From positions 2,455,501 to 2,519,500 of the forward strand of contig NZ_FNTF01000002.1 in assembly GCF_900105495.1 (NCBI RefSeq): a stretch of DNA of 64,000 nt. The letters are read 5' to 3'. This DNA is from Pseudomonas frederiksbergensis (GTDB taxonomy: Bacteria; Pseudomonadota; Gammaproteobacteria; Pseudomonadales; Pseudomonadaceae). Position 1 is the first letter of the stretch; each line of letters starts with the position of its first letter. Made by a program: the position numbers and the translations under genes. Under the pieces are notes generated by a model, which searched no databases, was not told the DNA's origin, and saw only the letters and a list, made by a program, of their open reading frames with translations. Below are positions 53,730-62,249 of the stretch, piece after piece.

Positions 53730-53805
53730 CGGTACAGGCGACAAAAATCCCCGCCTGGTCTTTACTCTGAAGCGCGAAACCTCTCAATTGCCAAGGAGAA
53801 AGAGC

Positions 53806-54150
53806 ATGTCTGGATGGTATGAAGTGAGCAAAAGCAGTAATGGTCAGTTCAAATTCGTACTGAAAGCCGCCAACGCGGAAACCATTCTCACCAGCGAGCT
53901 GTACACCACCCGCGCTGCCGCTGAAAAAGGCATCGTGTCGGTTCAAAGCAACAGCCCGAAGGATGAACGCTACGAAAAGAAAACCACCAAGGATGGCCAT
54001 CCTTACTTCAACCTCAAGGCTGCTAACCACGAGATCATCGGTAGCAGCGAGGCTTACACCTCCGCTGCTGCGCTGGAGAAAGGCATCGCCAGCGTCAAAG
54101 CCAACGGGCCGACCACGGTGATCAAGGACAAGACCCTGCCGGTGCTCTAA
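53806..54150 (+). CDS. DUF1508 (YegP-like) tandem-domain protein
   Basis: A 114-residue protein made of two DUF1508 repeats. The first, SGWYEVSKSSNGQFKFVLKA, recurs as KKTTKDGHPYFNLKAANHEI, each followed by a SEAYTSxAAxEKGI-type helix. The ATG has AAGGAGAAAGAGC upstream. Function unknown; E. coli YegP is a homologue. Composition (Lys/Ser/Ala) and length are normal for the family. Confidence 0.88.
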   Translation: MSGWYEVSKSSNGQFKFVLKAANAETILTSELYTTRAAAEKGIVSVQSNSPKDERYEKKTTKDGHPYFNLKAANHEIIGSSEAYTSAAALEKGIASVKANGPTTVIKDKTLPVL

Positions 54151-54159
54151 ACACACCGC

Positions 54160-54191
54160 TGATCGTTCCCACGCTCCGCGTGGGAACGATC
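54160..54191. repeat. GATCGTTCCCACGC-family repeat, minimal copy D
   Basis: Only the outer palindrome is present (GATCGTTCCCACGCTCCGCG, then TGGGAACGATC), without the inner unit of copies A-C. It lies ten bases after the DUF1508 stop and ten bases from the DUF4917 stop on the other strand, so it may serve both convergent genes. Confidence 0.85.
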
Positions 54192-54201
54192 TTTATGGTC
54201 T

Positions 54202-55221
54202 TCAGACCTCGACTGGAACTGTCAGCTTCGGGCTGCCCAACGCATGGGTCTTCGAATCAAAAAAACGTAACTCACTCCCGGTGCCTTCAAACACCTTCGC
54301 GTAGTGTCGTTTCTGGTGCTGAATGAAGGCCTTGCTGCGCGGGTAAATCGAGATCGCCACCCGTTGCGGTTTCGCCTGGCGCAAGGCGTGGATGATGTGG
54401 CTGTCCTGCTCACCCAGGGCATGGCCAAACAGGCACAACCCGTCGCCATGGCCAAGTAACTGGTCGTAGCAGAACGACAGGTAGTCCGAGCTGCGAATGG
54501 TTTTGAGCTTGTCCTGCGCCGGCCCTTCATTGACGAACAGCGGCACATCGTCGAGGGTCTTGATCGTGTTGTTGATCGCGAAACTTCCGAGCAACGTGCC
54601 CTCGGTCGACATCAGTTTGCGCGCCGTGCCGTCCTGATTCCGCACCAGATGCAAGCCGCCATGCAGGTAAAGCAGGCGGGTTTTATCGGTCGCCGTGGCG
54701 CTCAGGTCAAAGCTCGATTCTGCACCCTGAAACAGGTCGCTGATGGCATCAGGCTGGTGCTGGGTCGCCCAGTAATTGAGCAGATCGTAATTGGTGGTGA
54801 ACACGGTCCGGTAGCGGCCCAGTTCCTGATTGATCGTCGCCAGCGACGAAGGCACCACCAGCCGCCACGGGATATGCACTGCGTGCACGGTGTTGATCAG
54901 CGCTTCCTTGATCGCGTAGTAACGATTGCGCGGCGCGGCGGAACTCACGGCCAGGGCCTTGTTGACCCGGCTGGTGGTTTTCAACGCGCTGAGCACCTGC
55001 TCGAAGCTGCGCGTCTGCATGGCGTCGAACACACTCAGCTCGGATTGGCTCAGGGGTTTTTCTTCGACGGTACGGGCGTTTTCGAACAGCGAGTCGTAGC
55101 CGAAATCGTCCCACACGGCGCGACTGGCGCCGTTGCCCACCAGCAGGCCGCTGAACGAGGCGGTGGCGCGCAAGGCGTTCCAGTCTTCAAGTTGGGCATC
55201 AACATCCTGGAAATCGGTCAT
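54202..55221 (-). CDS. DUF4917 protein with SIR2-like motifs
   Basis: A 339-residue protein (ATG at 55221; the TTG at 55230 is rejected). Four landmarks of SIR2-like folds are readable in order: GNGAS at 29-33, FTTNYD at 141-146, LHG at 186-188 and FGHALGEQDSHI at 265-276. These correspond to the NAD-binding loop, the TTNYD strand, the central histidine and the conserved final Asp-containing loop of SIR2-like proteins, some of which are NAD-cleaving defence effectors. The gene stands alone among housekeeping genes, so a defence role is not shown. I recognise the family as DUF4917; the fold reading is inference from motifs. Confidence 0.72.
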   Translation of the reverse strand: MTDFQDVDAQLEDWNALRATASFSGLLVGNGASRAVWDDFGYDSLFENARTVEEKPLSQSELSVFDAMQTRSFEQVLSALKTTSRVNKALAVSSAAPRNRYYAIKEALINTVHAVHIPWRLVVPSSLATINQELGRYRTVFTTNYDLLNYWATQHQPDAISDLFQGAESSFDLSATATDKTRLLYLHGGLHLVRNQDGTARKLMSTEGTLLGSFAINNTIKTLDDVPLFVNEGPAQDKLKTIRSSDYLSFCYDQLLGHGDGLCLFGHALGEQDSHIIHALRQAKPQRVAISIYPRSKAFIQHQKRHYAKVFEGTGSELRFFDSKTHALGSPKLTVPVEV

Positions 55222-55377
55222 TGCGGTCAAAGTCTCAAAACAAAGGGGCTGATGGGCGGCGACTTTATCACGACCAAGACTTGAGCCAGATCAAGTTACT
55301 GCGTGACCGATAGGTCGATCCTGTGGGTCCCCGCTGGATCGGCGCTAACGATTCGGCCTCAGCCAGGAGACTCGCTC

Positions 55378-56526
55378 ATGAGCAGCACGTTTTTCATCCC
55401 CGCCGTGAACATCATGGGCATTGGTTGCCTCGACGAAGCCATGGACGCCATTCGCAAGTATGGTTTTCGCAAGGCATTGATCGTCACAGACGCCGGGCTG
55501 GCCAAGGCAGGCGTAGCGAAGATGATTGCCGAGAAGCTGGCGAAGCAGGACATCGATTCTGTGATTTTCGACGGCGCCAAACCTAACCCGAGCATCGCCA
55601 ACGTCGAGATCGGCCTGGGTCTGCTGAAAGAAACCCGCTGTGACTTCGTTGTGTCCCTGGGCGGCGGTTCGCCCCATGACTGCGCCAAAGGCATCGCGTT
55701 GTGCGCGACCAACGGCGGGCAGATTGGCGATTACGAAGGCGTCGATCAATCCACCCAGCCGCAACTGCCGCTGATCGCCATCAACACCACCGCCGGCACC
55801 GCCAGCGAGATGACCCGTTTCTGCATCATCACCGACGAATCCCGTCACGTGAAAATGGCCATTGTCGATCGCAACGTCACGCCGCTGCTGTCGGTCAACG
55901 ACCCGGCGCTGATGGTCGCCATGCCCAAGGGCCTGACGGCCGCCACTGGCATGGACGCACTGACCCACGCCATCGAAGCCTACGTTTCCACGGCGGCCAA
56001 TCCGATCACCGATGCCTGCGCGCTGAAGGCGATCACCTTGATCAGCAACAACCTGCGCCTGGCCGTCCGCGACGGCAGCGACATGGCCGCGCGGGAAAAC
56101 ATGGCGTACGCGCAGTTCCTCGCCGGCATGGCGTTCAATAACGCATCCCTGGGTTTTGTCCACGCCATGGCCCACCAGTTGGGCGGGTTCTACGACTTGC
56201 CGCATGGGGTGTGCAACGCGGTCTTGTTGCCTCACGTACAAAGCTTTAACGCGCTGGTTTGCGCCGATCGCCTTACCGATGTCGCCCTTGCGATGGGTGC
56301 CGATGTTCACGGCCTCACCCCGGAAGCGGGCGCCCAGGCGGCCATTGTGGCGATCCGCAGTCTATCCAAGGACGTGGAAATCCCTGCCGGCTTGCGTGAG
56401 CTCGGCGCCAAGCTCAACGACATCCCGATGCTCGCCAGCAATGCCTTGAAAGATGCGTGTGGGCTGACCAATCCACGCGTGGCGGATCAGCGCCAGATCG
56501 AGGAGATTTTCCGCAGCGCGTTTTAG
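55378..56526 (+). CDS. Iron-containing alcohol dehydrogenase
   Basis: A 382-residue group III alcohol dehydrogenase. The NAD-binding loop is [13 protein letters not shown] (about residues 95-107), and the metal site lies in [12 protein letters not shown] and [18 protein letters not shown] with the expected Asp and His ligands. The family includes YiaY/FucO/ErcA. The ATG at 55378 has AGGAG upstream; an ATG at 55303 is in front of the promoter-like region and is rejected. It is divergent from the DUF4917 gene. The physiological alcohol is unknown. Confidence 0.87.
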   Translation: MSSTFFIPAVNIMGIGCLDEAMDAIRKYGFRKALIVTDAGLAKAGVAKMIAEKLAKQDIDSVIFDGAKPNPSIANVEIGLGLLKETRCDFVVSLGGGSPHDCAKGIALCATNGGQIGDYEGVDQSTQPQLPLIAINTTAGTASEMTRFCIITDESRHVKMAIVDRNVTPLLSVNDPALMVAMPKGLTAATGMDALTHAIEAYVSTAANPITDACALKAITLISNNLRLAVRDGSDMAARENMAYAQFLAGMAFNNASLGFVHAMAHQLGGFYDLPHGVCNAVLLPHVQSFNALVCADRLTDVALAMGADVHGLTPEAGAQAAIVAIRSLSKDVEIPAGLRELGAKLNDIPMLASNALKDACGLTNPRVADQRQIEEIFRSAF

Positions 56527-56721
56527 GAAGTCTTGCGGCCGGGCGCGAGCATCGCGCCCAACGCCAGGCCAGAAACAGGCTGATCCAATAACTCAAAGAC
56601 TGGCCAAACACCGCGACGCAATAGGGCGGCCAGAACCGCCTGTGGGCTAATTGCTTTGCCGAATCGCGTAAAAACCGGGCTATCCTGCCGACTCTGTCGA
56701 ACAGAAGTCATCGAGCCCTCC

Positions 56722-57630
56722 ATGCTGCAAAAAAGCCTGATCCGCCGCCTCGACCTGATCACTCTCCAGCTGTTTGTCGCCGTTCACGAGGAGGGCACGC
56801 TGACCCGCGCCGCCGCGCGTGAAGCCATCGCCGTGTCGGCGGCCAGCAAGCGGCTGATGGAGTTGGAAGAAGCGCTGGGCATCAGCCTGTTCGTGCGCCA
56901 GGCCAAGGGCATGACCCTGACGCCGGCCGGTGAAACCTTGTTGCACCATGCTCGGCAGATGCTGTTCAACGTCGAGAAAATGGGGCTCGAACTGGGCGAA
57001 CACAGCCACGGTATTCGCGGCTATGTGCGGATGCTCGCCAACCTGTCGGCGATCATTCAATTCCTGCCCGAAGACCTGCGGGACTTTTCCGAGCGTCATC
57101 CTCAGGTCAAGACCGACCTCGAAGAACGCCCCAGCAGCGGGGTGATTCAGGGGGTGCTGGATGGCGTGGCGGACCTTGGGATCTGCTCCAGTGACAGCGA
57201 CGTCAAAGGTCTGCACAGCGTGCTTTATCGACAGGACAAATTGATGGTGTTGATGCTGCCCGATCATCCGTTAGCGAGTCGTTCCAGCCTGGCCTTCGTC
57301 GATACGCTGGGCAGCGATTACGTCGGTCTGCATTCCGCCAGTTCAATCAATATGCGTACCCACGCAGCCGCGCGCGAGGCGGGCAAAGTGCTGCGGTTAC
57401 GGATTCATGTACCGGGTTTCGACGCCATGTGCCGGATGGTCCAGGCCAACATGGGCATCGGCATCCTGCCGCAAAAAGCCTATGAGCTGTTTGGTCGGGC
57501 GTTGGGCTTGCACGCGGTGCCGTTGACGGATGACTGGTCGGATCGCGCGTTGGTTCTGGTGGTACGCGATGAAGCGGCGCTGTCGCCGGTGAGCCGGATG
57601 TTGTTCGAGCATTTGCGCGGCGAGGTCTGA
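56722..57630 (+). CDS. LysR-family regulator, upstream of the CoA-transferase operon
   Basis: A 302-residue LysR protein. The N-terminal HTH is AAAREAIAVSAASKRLMELEEALGISLF (residues ~29-56), and the substrate-binding domain covers 90-300. The HTH is preceded by an unusually long leader (MLQKSLIRRLDLITLQLF). It starts 239 bases before the CoA transferase gene and in the same direction, unlike the common divergent LysR layout. A palindrome at 57765-57783 lies between them. A role in inducing the downstream catabolic genes is likely but inferred. Confidence 0.86.
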   Translation: MLQKSLIRRLDLITLQLFVAVHEEGTLTRAAAREAIAVSAASKRLMELEEALGISLFVRQAKGMTLTPAGETLLHHARQMLFNVEKMGLELGEHSHGIRGYVRMLANLSAIIQFLPEDLRDFSERHPQVKTDLEERPSSGVIQGVLDGVADLGICSSDSDVKGLHSVLYRQDKLMVLMLPDHPLASRSSLAFVDTLGSDYVGLHSASSINMRTHAAAREAGKVLRLRIHVPGFDAMCRMVQANMGIGILPQKAYELFGRALGLHAVPLTDDWSDRALVLVVRDEAALSPVSRMLFEHLRGEV

Positions 57631-57657
57631 TTATTCTTGATTGGATGGACTGGCCCT

Positions 57658-57734
57658 ATCGCGAGCAGGCTCGCTCCCACAGGGGATTTATGTGCGCCGC
57701 AGATCAACTGTGGGAGCGAGCCTGCTCGCGATGG
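57658..57734. repeat. REPIN between the LysR gene and the CoA-transferase gene
   Basis: ATCGCGAGCAGGCTCGCTCC at 57658-57677 and its inverse ending at 57732. Confidence 0.9.
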
Positions 57735-57764
57735 CTGACCTGAGGTCGCAGTAGTCTTTCAGAC

Positions 57765-57783
57765 CGTTCGCGTTTCGCGAACG
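57765..57783. promoter_or_regulatory. Perfect palindrome, operator candidate for the CoA-transferase operon
   Basis: CGTTCGCG TTT CGCGAACG has eight-base perfect arms with a three-base centre. It lies 86 bases before the CoA-transferase start, after the REPIN and outside any gene, in a position suited to a regulator such as the adjacent LysR protein. Confidence 0.6.
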
Positions 57784-57868
57784 CTCGTTGCCAACTGAAG
57801 GTTGGATTCCTTCGCCCGTGGTCCTCTAGCCTTGGCTCAATTCCAAGAACAACATGAGGTACCCCGCG

Positions 57869-59062
57869 ATGACTGCCCCCTTGAGTGCAATCAAAGTGAT
57901 CGAGATCGGCACGCTGATCGCCGCGCCGTTCGCCGCGCGCATGCTCGCCGAGTTCGGCGCCGACGTGATCAAGATCGAAGCCATGGGTCAGGGCGACCCG
58001 CTGCGCAAATGGCGCAAGCTGCACGAAGGCACGTCGCTGTGGTGGTACCTGCAATCGCGCAACAAGAAGTCCCTGGCGTTGAATCTGAAATCCCCCGAAG
58101 GCATTGAACTGGTCAAGCAACTGGCGACCAGCGCCGACGTGCTGATCGAAAACCTGCGCCCCGGCGCCCTGGAGAAACTCGGTCTGGGCTGGGACGTGTT
58201 GCATGCCCTCAATCCCAACCTGACGCTGGTGCGCATATCCGGTTATGGCCAGACCGGCCCTTACCGCGATCGCCCAGGGTTCGGTGCAATCGGCGAGGCC
58301 ATGGGCGGAATTCGCTACACCACCGGCACCCCCGGTTCACCGCCGGCCCGGGTCGGTGTCAGCCTCGGCGATTCCCTGGCTTCACTGCATGCGGTGATCG
58401 GCGCCCTGATGTCGCTGCTGCGGGTCAAGACCGGGCAGGGCGGTGGGCAAGTCGTCGATGTGTCGCTGGCTGAAAGTGTGTTCAACGTCATGGAAAGCCT
58501 GGTGCCGGAATACGACATGCTCGGCCATGTTCGGGAGCGCAGCGGCGGGGCCTTGCCGGGCATCGCGCCCTCCAACACTTACCTGACCGCCGATGGCGCC
58601 TACGTGGTGATCGCCGGCAACAGCGACCCGATCTACAAGCGCTTGATGGACGTCATCGGTCGCCGTGACCTGGCCGATGCGCCGGAATTCGCCCATAACG
58701 ACGGGCGTGCCGCCAAGAGCAACGTGCTCGACGCGGCGATCACCCACTGGACCAGCAGCCTGCCGATCGACGATGTGTTGTCGGCACTGGAAGCCGCCGA
58801 AGTCCCGGCCGGGCGCATCTATTCAGTCGCCGATATCGTCGCCGATCCGCACTATCAGGCGCGGGACATGCTGCTCAACGCCGACCTGCCCGGCGGTGCC
58901 ACGGTGAAGATGCCCGGCATTGTGCCGAAAATGTCCGAGACGCCCGGTGGCGTGAACTGGTCCGGGCCTGCGTTGGGCCAGCATACCGATGCCATCCTCG
59001 CGGGGCTGGGCCTTGCGAATTCGGACATCGAACGGCTGAAGGCTCAAGGGGTGGTGCAATGA
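57869..59062 (+). CDS. Family III CoA-transferase (CaiB/BaiF)
   Basis: A 397-residue CoA transferase. The opening IKVIEIGTLIAAPFAARMLAEFGADVIKIE is typical, followed by KKSLALNLKSPEG and the aspartate region RIDRP-like GYRDRPGF. Family III enzymes move CoA between carboxylic acids (often from succinyl-CoA). The ATG at 57869 has GAGG upstream; an ATG at 57854 is possible. Its stop overlaps the lyase gene by four bases, so the two enzymes are made together. Confidence 0.85.
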   Translation: MTAPLSAIKVIEIGTLIAAPFAARMLAEFGADVIKIEAMGQGDPLRKWRKLHEGTSLWWYLQSRNKKSLALNLKSPEGIELVKQLATSADVLIENLRPGALEKLGLGWDVLHALNPNLTLVRISGYGQTGPYRDRPGFGAIGEAMGGIRYTTGTPGSPPARVGVSLGDSLASLHAVIGALMSLLRVKTGQGGGQVVDVSLAESVFNVMESLVPEYDMLGHVRERSGGALPGIAPSNTYLTADGAYVVIAGNSDPIYKRLMDVIGRRDLADAPEFAHNDGRAAKSNVLDAAITHWTSSLPIDDVLSALEAAEVPAGRIYSVADIVADPHYQARDMLLNADLPGGATVKMPGIVPKMSETPGGVNWSGPALGQHTDAILAGLGLANSDIERLKAQGVVQ

Positions 59063-59985
59063 TCACTGGTTTTTCCGAGACCCTGATTGTTCAGGAAGTC
59101 TCCCCCCGCGACGGCTTGCAGATCGAGCCGACCTGGGTCGAAACCGTCGACAAGATTGCCTTGATCGATCAGCTGTCGCTGGCTGGTTTCAGCCGCATCG
59201 AAGCCGGTTCGTTCGTTTCGCCCAAGGCGATTCCGGCGCTGCGCGATGGTGAGCTGGTATTCAAGGGCATCGCCCGGCAACCCGGGGTGATTTACGTCGC
59301 GTTGATCCCCAACCTGAAAGGCGCACAACGAGCACTGGCGACTGGGGCTGACGAGTTGAACCTGGTGATGTCCGCCAGCCAGACCCACAACCTGGCCAAC
59401 ATGCGCATGCGTTGCGAAACCTCATTGGCCGCGTTCGGCGAGGTTGTGCAATACGTTCGCGGAACGACGGTGCGACTCAACGCCAGCATCGCCACCACCT
59501 TCGGCTGTCCGTTTGAAGGCAAGATCGATGAAGATCGCGTGCTGCAAATCGTCGAGGCGTATCAGGAACTCGGGATCCAGGGCATTACCCTGGCCGACAC
59601 CACTGGCATGGCCAATCCGCGGCAGGTCGATCGGCTGGTGCGGCGGGTCTTGCAACGAGTTTCGCCCGCTGATCTGACCCTGCATTTCCACAACACCCGC
59701 GGCCTCGGTTTGTGCAACGTACTGGCCGCTTATGAGGCCGGTGCCCGACGCTTTGACGCGGCGCTGGGCGGCCTCGGCGGTTGCCCGTTCGCGCCGGGTG
59801 CCTCGGGCAATATCTGTACCGAAGATTTGGTCAACCTGTGCGATGAAATCGGCATTCACACCGGCATCGATCTGCCGCTGCTGCTGCAATTGTCGCGAGG
59901 ACTGCCCGCGCTGCTGGGCCACGAAGTGCCCGGTCAACTGGCCAAGGCCGGACGCAATTGCGATCTGCACCCAAGCCCTTCCTGA
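59059..59985 (+). CDS. Hydroxymethylglutaryl-CoA lyase-like enzyme
   Basis: A 308-residue HMGL-like enzyme. The metal and catalytic motifs EVSPRDGLQ near the N-terminus, LHFHNTRGLG, and the signature GGLGGCPFAPGASGN with its catalytic cysteine are all intact. Members cleave HMG-CoA to acetoacetate and acetyl-CoA, or related 3-hydroxyacyl-CoA esters. The preceding CoA-transferase would supply the thioester, so a free dicarboxylic acid is probably activated and then split. The length and lack of extra domains fit the bacterial HMGL group. Confidence 0.82.
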   Translation: MITGFSETLIVQEVSPRDGLQIEPTWVETVDKIALIDQLSLAGFSRIEAGSFVSPKAIPALRDGELVFKGIARQPGVIYVALIPNLKGAQRALATGADELNLVMSASQTHNLANMRMRCETSLAAFGEVVQYVRGTTVRLNASIATTFGCPFEGKIDEDRVLQIVEAYQELGIQGITLADTTGMANPRQVDRLVRRVLQRVSPADLTLHFHNTRGLGLCNVLAAYEAGARRFDAALGGLGGCPFAPGASGNICTEDLVNLCDEIGIHTGIDLPLLLQLSRGLPALLGHEVPGQLAKAGRNCDLHPSPS

Positions 59986-60000
59986 CCACACCGAATCCCC

Positions 60001-60092
60001 CTGTAGGAGTGAGCCTGCTCGCGATGACTGATTCACATCAAACATAGATGTCGACTGAACCACCGCTATCGCGAGCAGGCTCGTTCCCACAG
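60001..60092. repeat. REPIN before the MFS gene
   Basis: CTGTAGGAGTGAGCCTGCTC at 60001-60020 and its inverse ending at 60092, with a CATAGATG-type spacer hairpin. Confidence 0.9.
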
Positions 60093-60171
60093 TAAAAACA
60101 CTCACATACAGCCTCTCAACCAGACAACAAAAACAATCGGACACCCACGGGCAGTCCACCTGGAGAATCTC

Positions 60172-61503
60172 ATGAGCCTTAATGTACTGGAGGCGGGCGC
60201 GAGCCCGTCCGTTAACCACGACGAAGAAAAAGCCCTGGTCAGCAAAGTCGCCTGGCGCCTGATGCCGTTGATCATGGTCTGCTACCTGTTCGCGTTTTTC
60301 GACCGCATCAACATCAGCTTCGCCAAGTTTCAATTGCAGGCCGACCTGAGCCTGAGCGACACCGCTTACGGCCTCGGCGCCGGGTTGTTCGTGGTCGGTT
60401 ACGTGATCTTCGAAGTGCCGAGCAACATGATGCTGTACAAGGTCGGCGCCCGGCGCTGGATCGCCCGGATCATGATGTCCTGGGGGCTCGCCACTGCGGC
60501 CATGGTCTTCGTCAACAGCGAATGGCAGTTCTACGTGCTGCGCTTTTTGATTGGTGCGATGGAGGCCGGTTTTGCGCCGGGAGTCCTGTATTACCTGACG
60601 CTGTGGTTCCCGCAGCACTATCGCGGGCGCATCACCTCGATGTTGTTTCTGGCGTCGGCGTTTGCCGGTCTGGTCGGGGCTCCGTTCTCCGGGCTGGTGC
60701 TTCAACACCTCGACGGGGTCCTCGATATGCGCGGCTGGCACTGGCTGTTTCTGCTGGGCGGCGTGCCTTGCATCGGCCTCGGTTTGCTGGTGCTGACGTT
60801 GCTCAAGGACCGCATCGAAGACGCCCATTGGCTGACGCCGTCAGAGAAAACGCTGCTGGCCAGCCGTATTGCGCACCATGAACCGCACAAGAGTGGCGGC
60901 TCGTTGCTCGCCGCACTGCGGATTCCGGGTTTCCTGACCCTCGGGCTGATCTACTTCCTGATTCAGGTGGCGTCCTACGGCTTGAACTTCTGGGCCCCGC
61001 AACTGATACGCAGCGCTGGCACCGAAAGCCCGGTGATGATCGGTTTGCTGACTGCCATCCCTTACATCTGCGGCGCGATCACCATGGTGGTGATCGGGCG
61101 GTTGTCCGACTCGACTGGCGAGCGACGCAAATTTGTCGCAGGTCTGGTGGCGGTGGGCGCGGCGGGGTTCTTCTGTGCGGGGATCTTCGCTAATCACACG
61201 ACCTTCCTGATTGTCGCGCTAGGCTTGCTCGGTGCCGGGATCATCGCGTCCATCCCAAGCTTCTGGACCCTGCCGCCCAAGCTGCTGGCCGGTGCGGGGG
61301 CAGGGGCTGCTGGCGGGATCGCAGTGATCAACACCCTCGGCCAGTTCGGCGGCATCGTCAGCCCGGTGATGGTGGGGCGGATCAAAGACCTGACCGGCAG
61401 CACCACGCCGGCGCTGTATGTCATCGGCGTCTGTGCGCTGATCGCCGTCGCGCTACTGCTGTGGGGGTTGCCGCAAAAGCTGCGCACGCTCGACAAGTTT
61501 TAA
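60172..61503 (+). CDS. MFS transporter of the anion:cation symporter branch
   Basis: A 443-residue, 12-helix carrier of the ACS (phthalate/tartrate/glucarate) branch. The first helix is MPLIMVCYLFAFFDRINISFAK, whose DRINI motif is characteristic, and helix 4 has GAMEAGFAPGVLYYLTLWFP. The ATG has TGGAGAAT upstream (CTGGAGAATCTC-ATG). It lies downstream of the lyase across a REPIN. With the LysR gene and the two CoA enzymes, it suggests uptake and breakdown of an organic diacid. Confidence 0.87.
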   Translation: MSLNVLEAGASPSVNHDEEKALVSKVAWRLMPLIMVCYLFAFFDRINISFAKFQLQADLSLSDTAYGLGAGLFVVGYVIFEVPSNMMLYKVGARRWIARIMMSWGLATAAMVFVNSEWQFYVLRFLIGAMEAGFAPGVLYYLTLWFPQHYRGRITSMLFLASAFAGLVGAPFSGLVLQHLDGVLDMRGWHWLFLLGGVPCIGLGLLVLTLLKDRIEDAHWLTPSEKTLLASRIAHHEPHKSGGSLLAALRIPGFLTLGLIYFLIQVASYGLNFWAPQLIRSAGTESPVMIGLLTAIPYICGAITMVVIGRLSDSTGERRKFVAGLVAVGAAGFFCAGIFANHTTFLIVALGLLGAGIIASIPSFWTLPPKLLAGAGAGAAGGIAVINTLGQFGGIVSPVMVGRIKDLTGSTTPALYVIGVCALIAVALLLWGLPQKLRTLDKF

Positions 61504-61582
61504 AAGTTTCGCAGGCTACGCCGGTTCCTGCTCCGACCACGCATCACTGCTGGAGCTGGCGAAGGCTGCGATCGCAAGAAGA

Positions 61583-61686
61583 TGATCGTTCCCACGCTCT
61601 GCGTGGGAATGCTTCAAGGGACGCTCCGTGTCCAGCGACGCGGAGCGTCACGGGCTACATTCCCACGCAGAGCGCGGGAACGATCA
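61583..61686. repeat. GATCGTTCCCACGC-family inverted repeat, copy E
   Basis: Outer arms TGATCGTTCCCACGC and GCGCGGGAACGATCA. The repeat supplies the TGA stop codon of the minus-strand YdcZ gene (61684-61686). Confidence 0.9.
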
Positions 61687-62172
61687 AGACGTTGCTGTTA
61701 TCGCTTTTTCCAATGTGCCACCGAACTGAATCAACACCACTCCAGCCATTAACAACACCGCCCCAAACACCCGCGGCAACGTCATCTCCCGCTCCACCAA
61801 CCCAAACCACCCGAAGTGATCCAGCACCAGCGACGCAACCACCTGTCCCGCCAGCGCCAACGCCATAAACCCCGACGCCCCGAGCTTGGGCAGCAACACC
61901 AGCGCCAACGAAATAAAGCACACCCCAAACGCACCGCCGGTCCACATCCACAGCGGCGCCTTGCTGATGAACGCCAGTGACGGCAACGGCAAACGCAGCG
62001 CCAACATAACCGGCAACACCACCACAATGCTGATCAACAACGACGCGAGGGTCGCCCACAACGGATGGCCCAAGCCACGCCCGAGGTTGGCGTTGATTGC
62101 GCTTTGAAAAGGCACCACCGCCCCGGCTATCACGGCCAGCAGCAACAGCCCGGCCCAATGCAACGTACTCAT
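61684..62172 (-). CDS. YdcZ-family (DUF606) membrane transporter
   Basis: A 162-residue protein with five helices. The pattern HWAGLLLLAVIAGAVVPFQSAINANLGR is that of the YdcZ/EamA-related DUF606 family, which works as dimers or fused pairs of half-transporters. The C-terminus is unusual: the codons run directly into an inverted repeat, whose outer arm supplies the stop. It is divergent from a LysR gene, which probably regulates it. Substrate unknown. Confidence 0.83.
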   Translation of the reverse strand: MSTLHWAGLLLLAVIAGAVVPFQSAINANLGRGLGHPLWATLASLLISIVVVLPVMLALRLPLPSLAFISKAPLWMWTGGAFGVCFISLALVLLPKLGASGFMALALAGQVVASLVLDHFGWFGLVEREMTLPRVFGAVLLMAGVVLIQFGGTLEKAITATS

Positions 62173-62249
62173 GATGAATCTCCAACAGGTTTTGCTGGAC
62201 TCTAGAGTATTCGTCGCGCAGATTTAAATTCCAAATAGCTATCCAGAAC

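Noticed and set aside
54202..55221. Defence island around the DUF4917 gene
   Set aside because: The neighbours are a DUF1508 protein and an alcohol dehydrogenase, with no helicase, nuclease, TIR or phage genes. The gene may still matter alone.
61549..61578. Third copy of the TGTAGCAGCTGGCGAAGCC family
   Set aside because: GGAGCTGGCGAAGGCTGCGA shares only a short core and has no opposite arm; at most a fragment.
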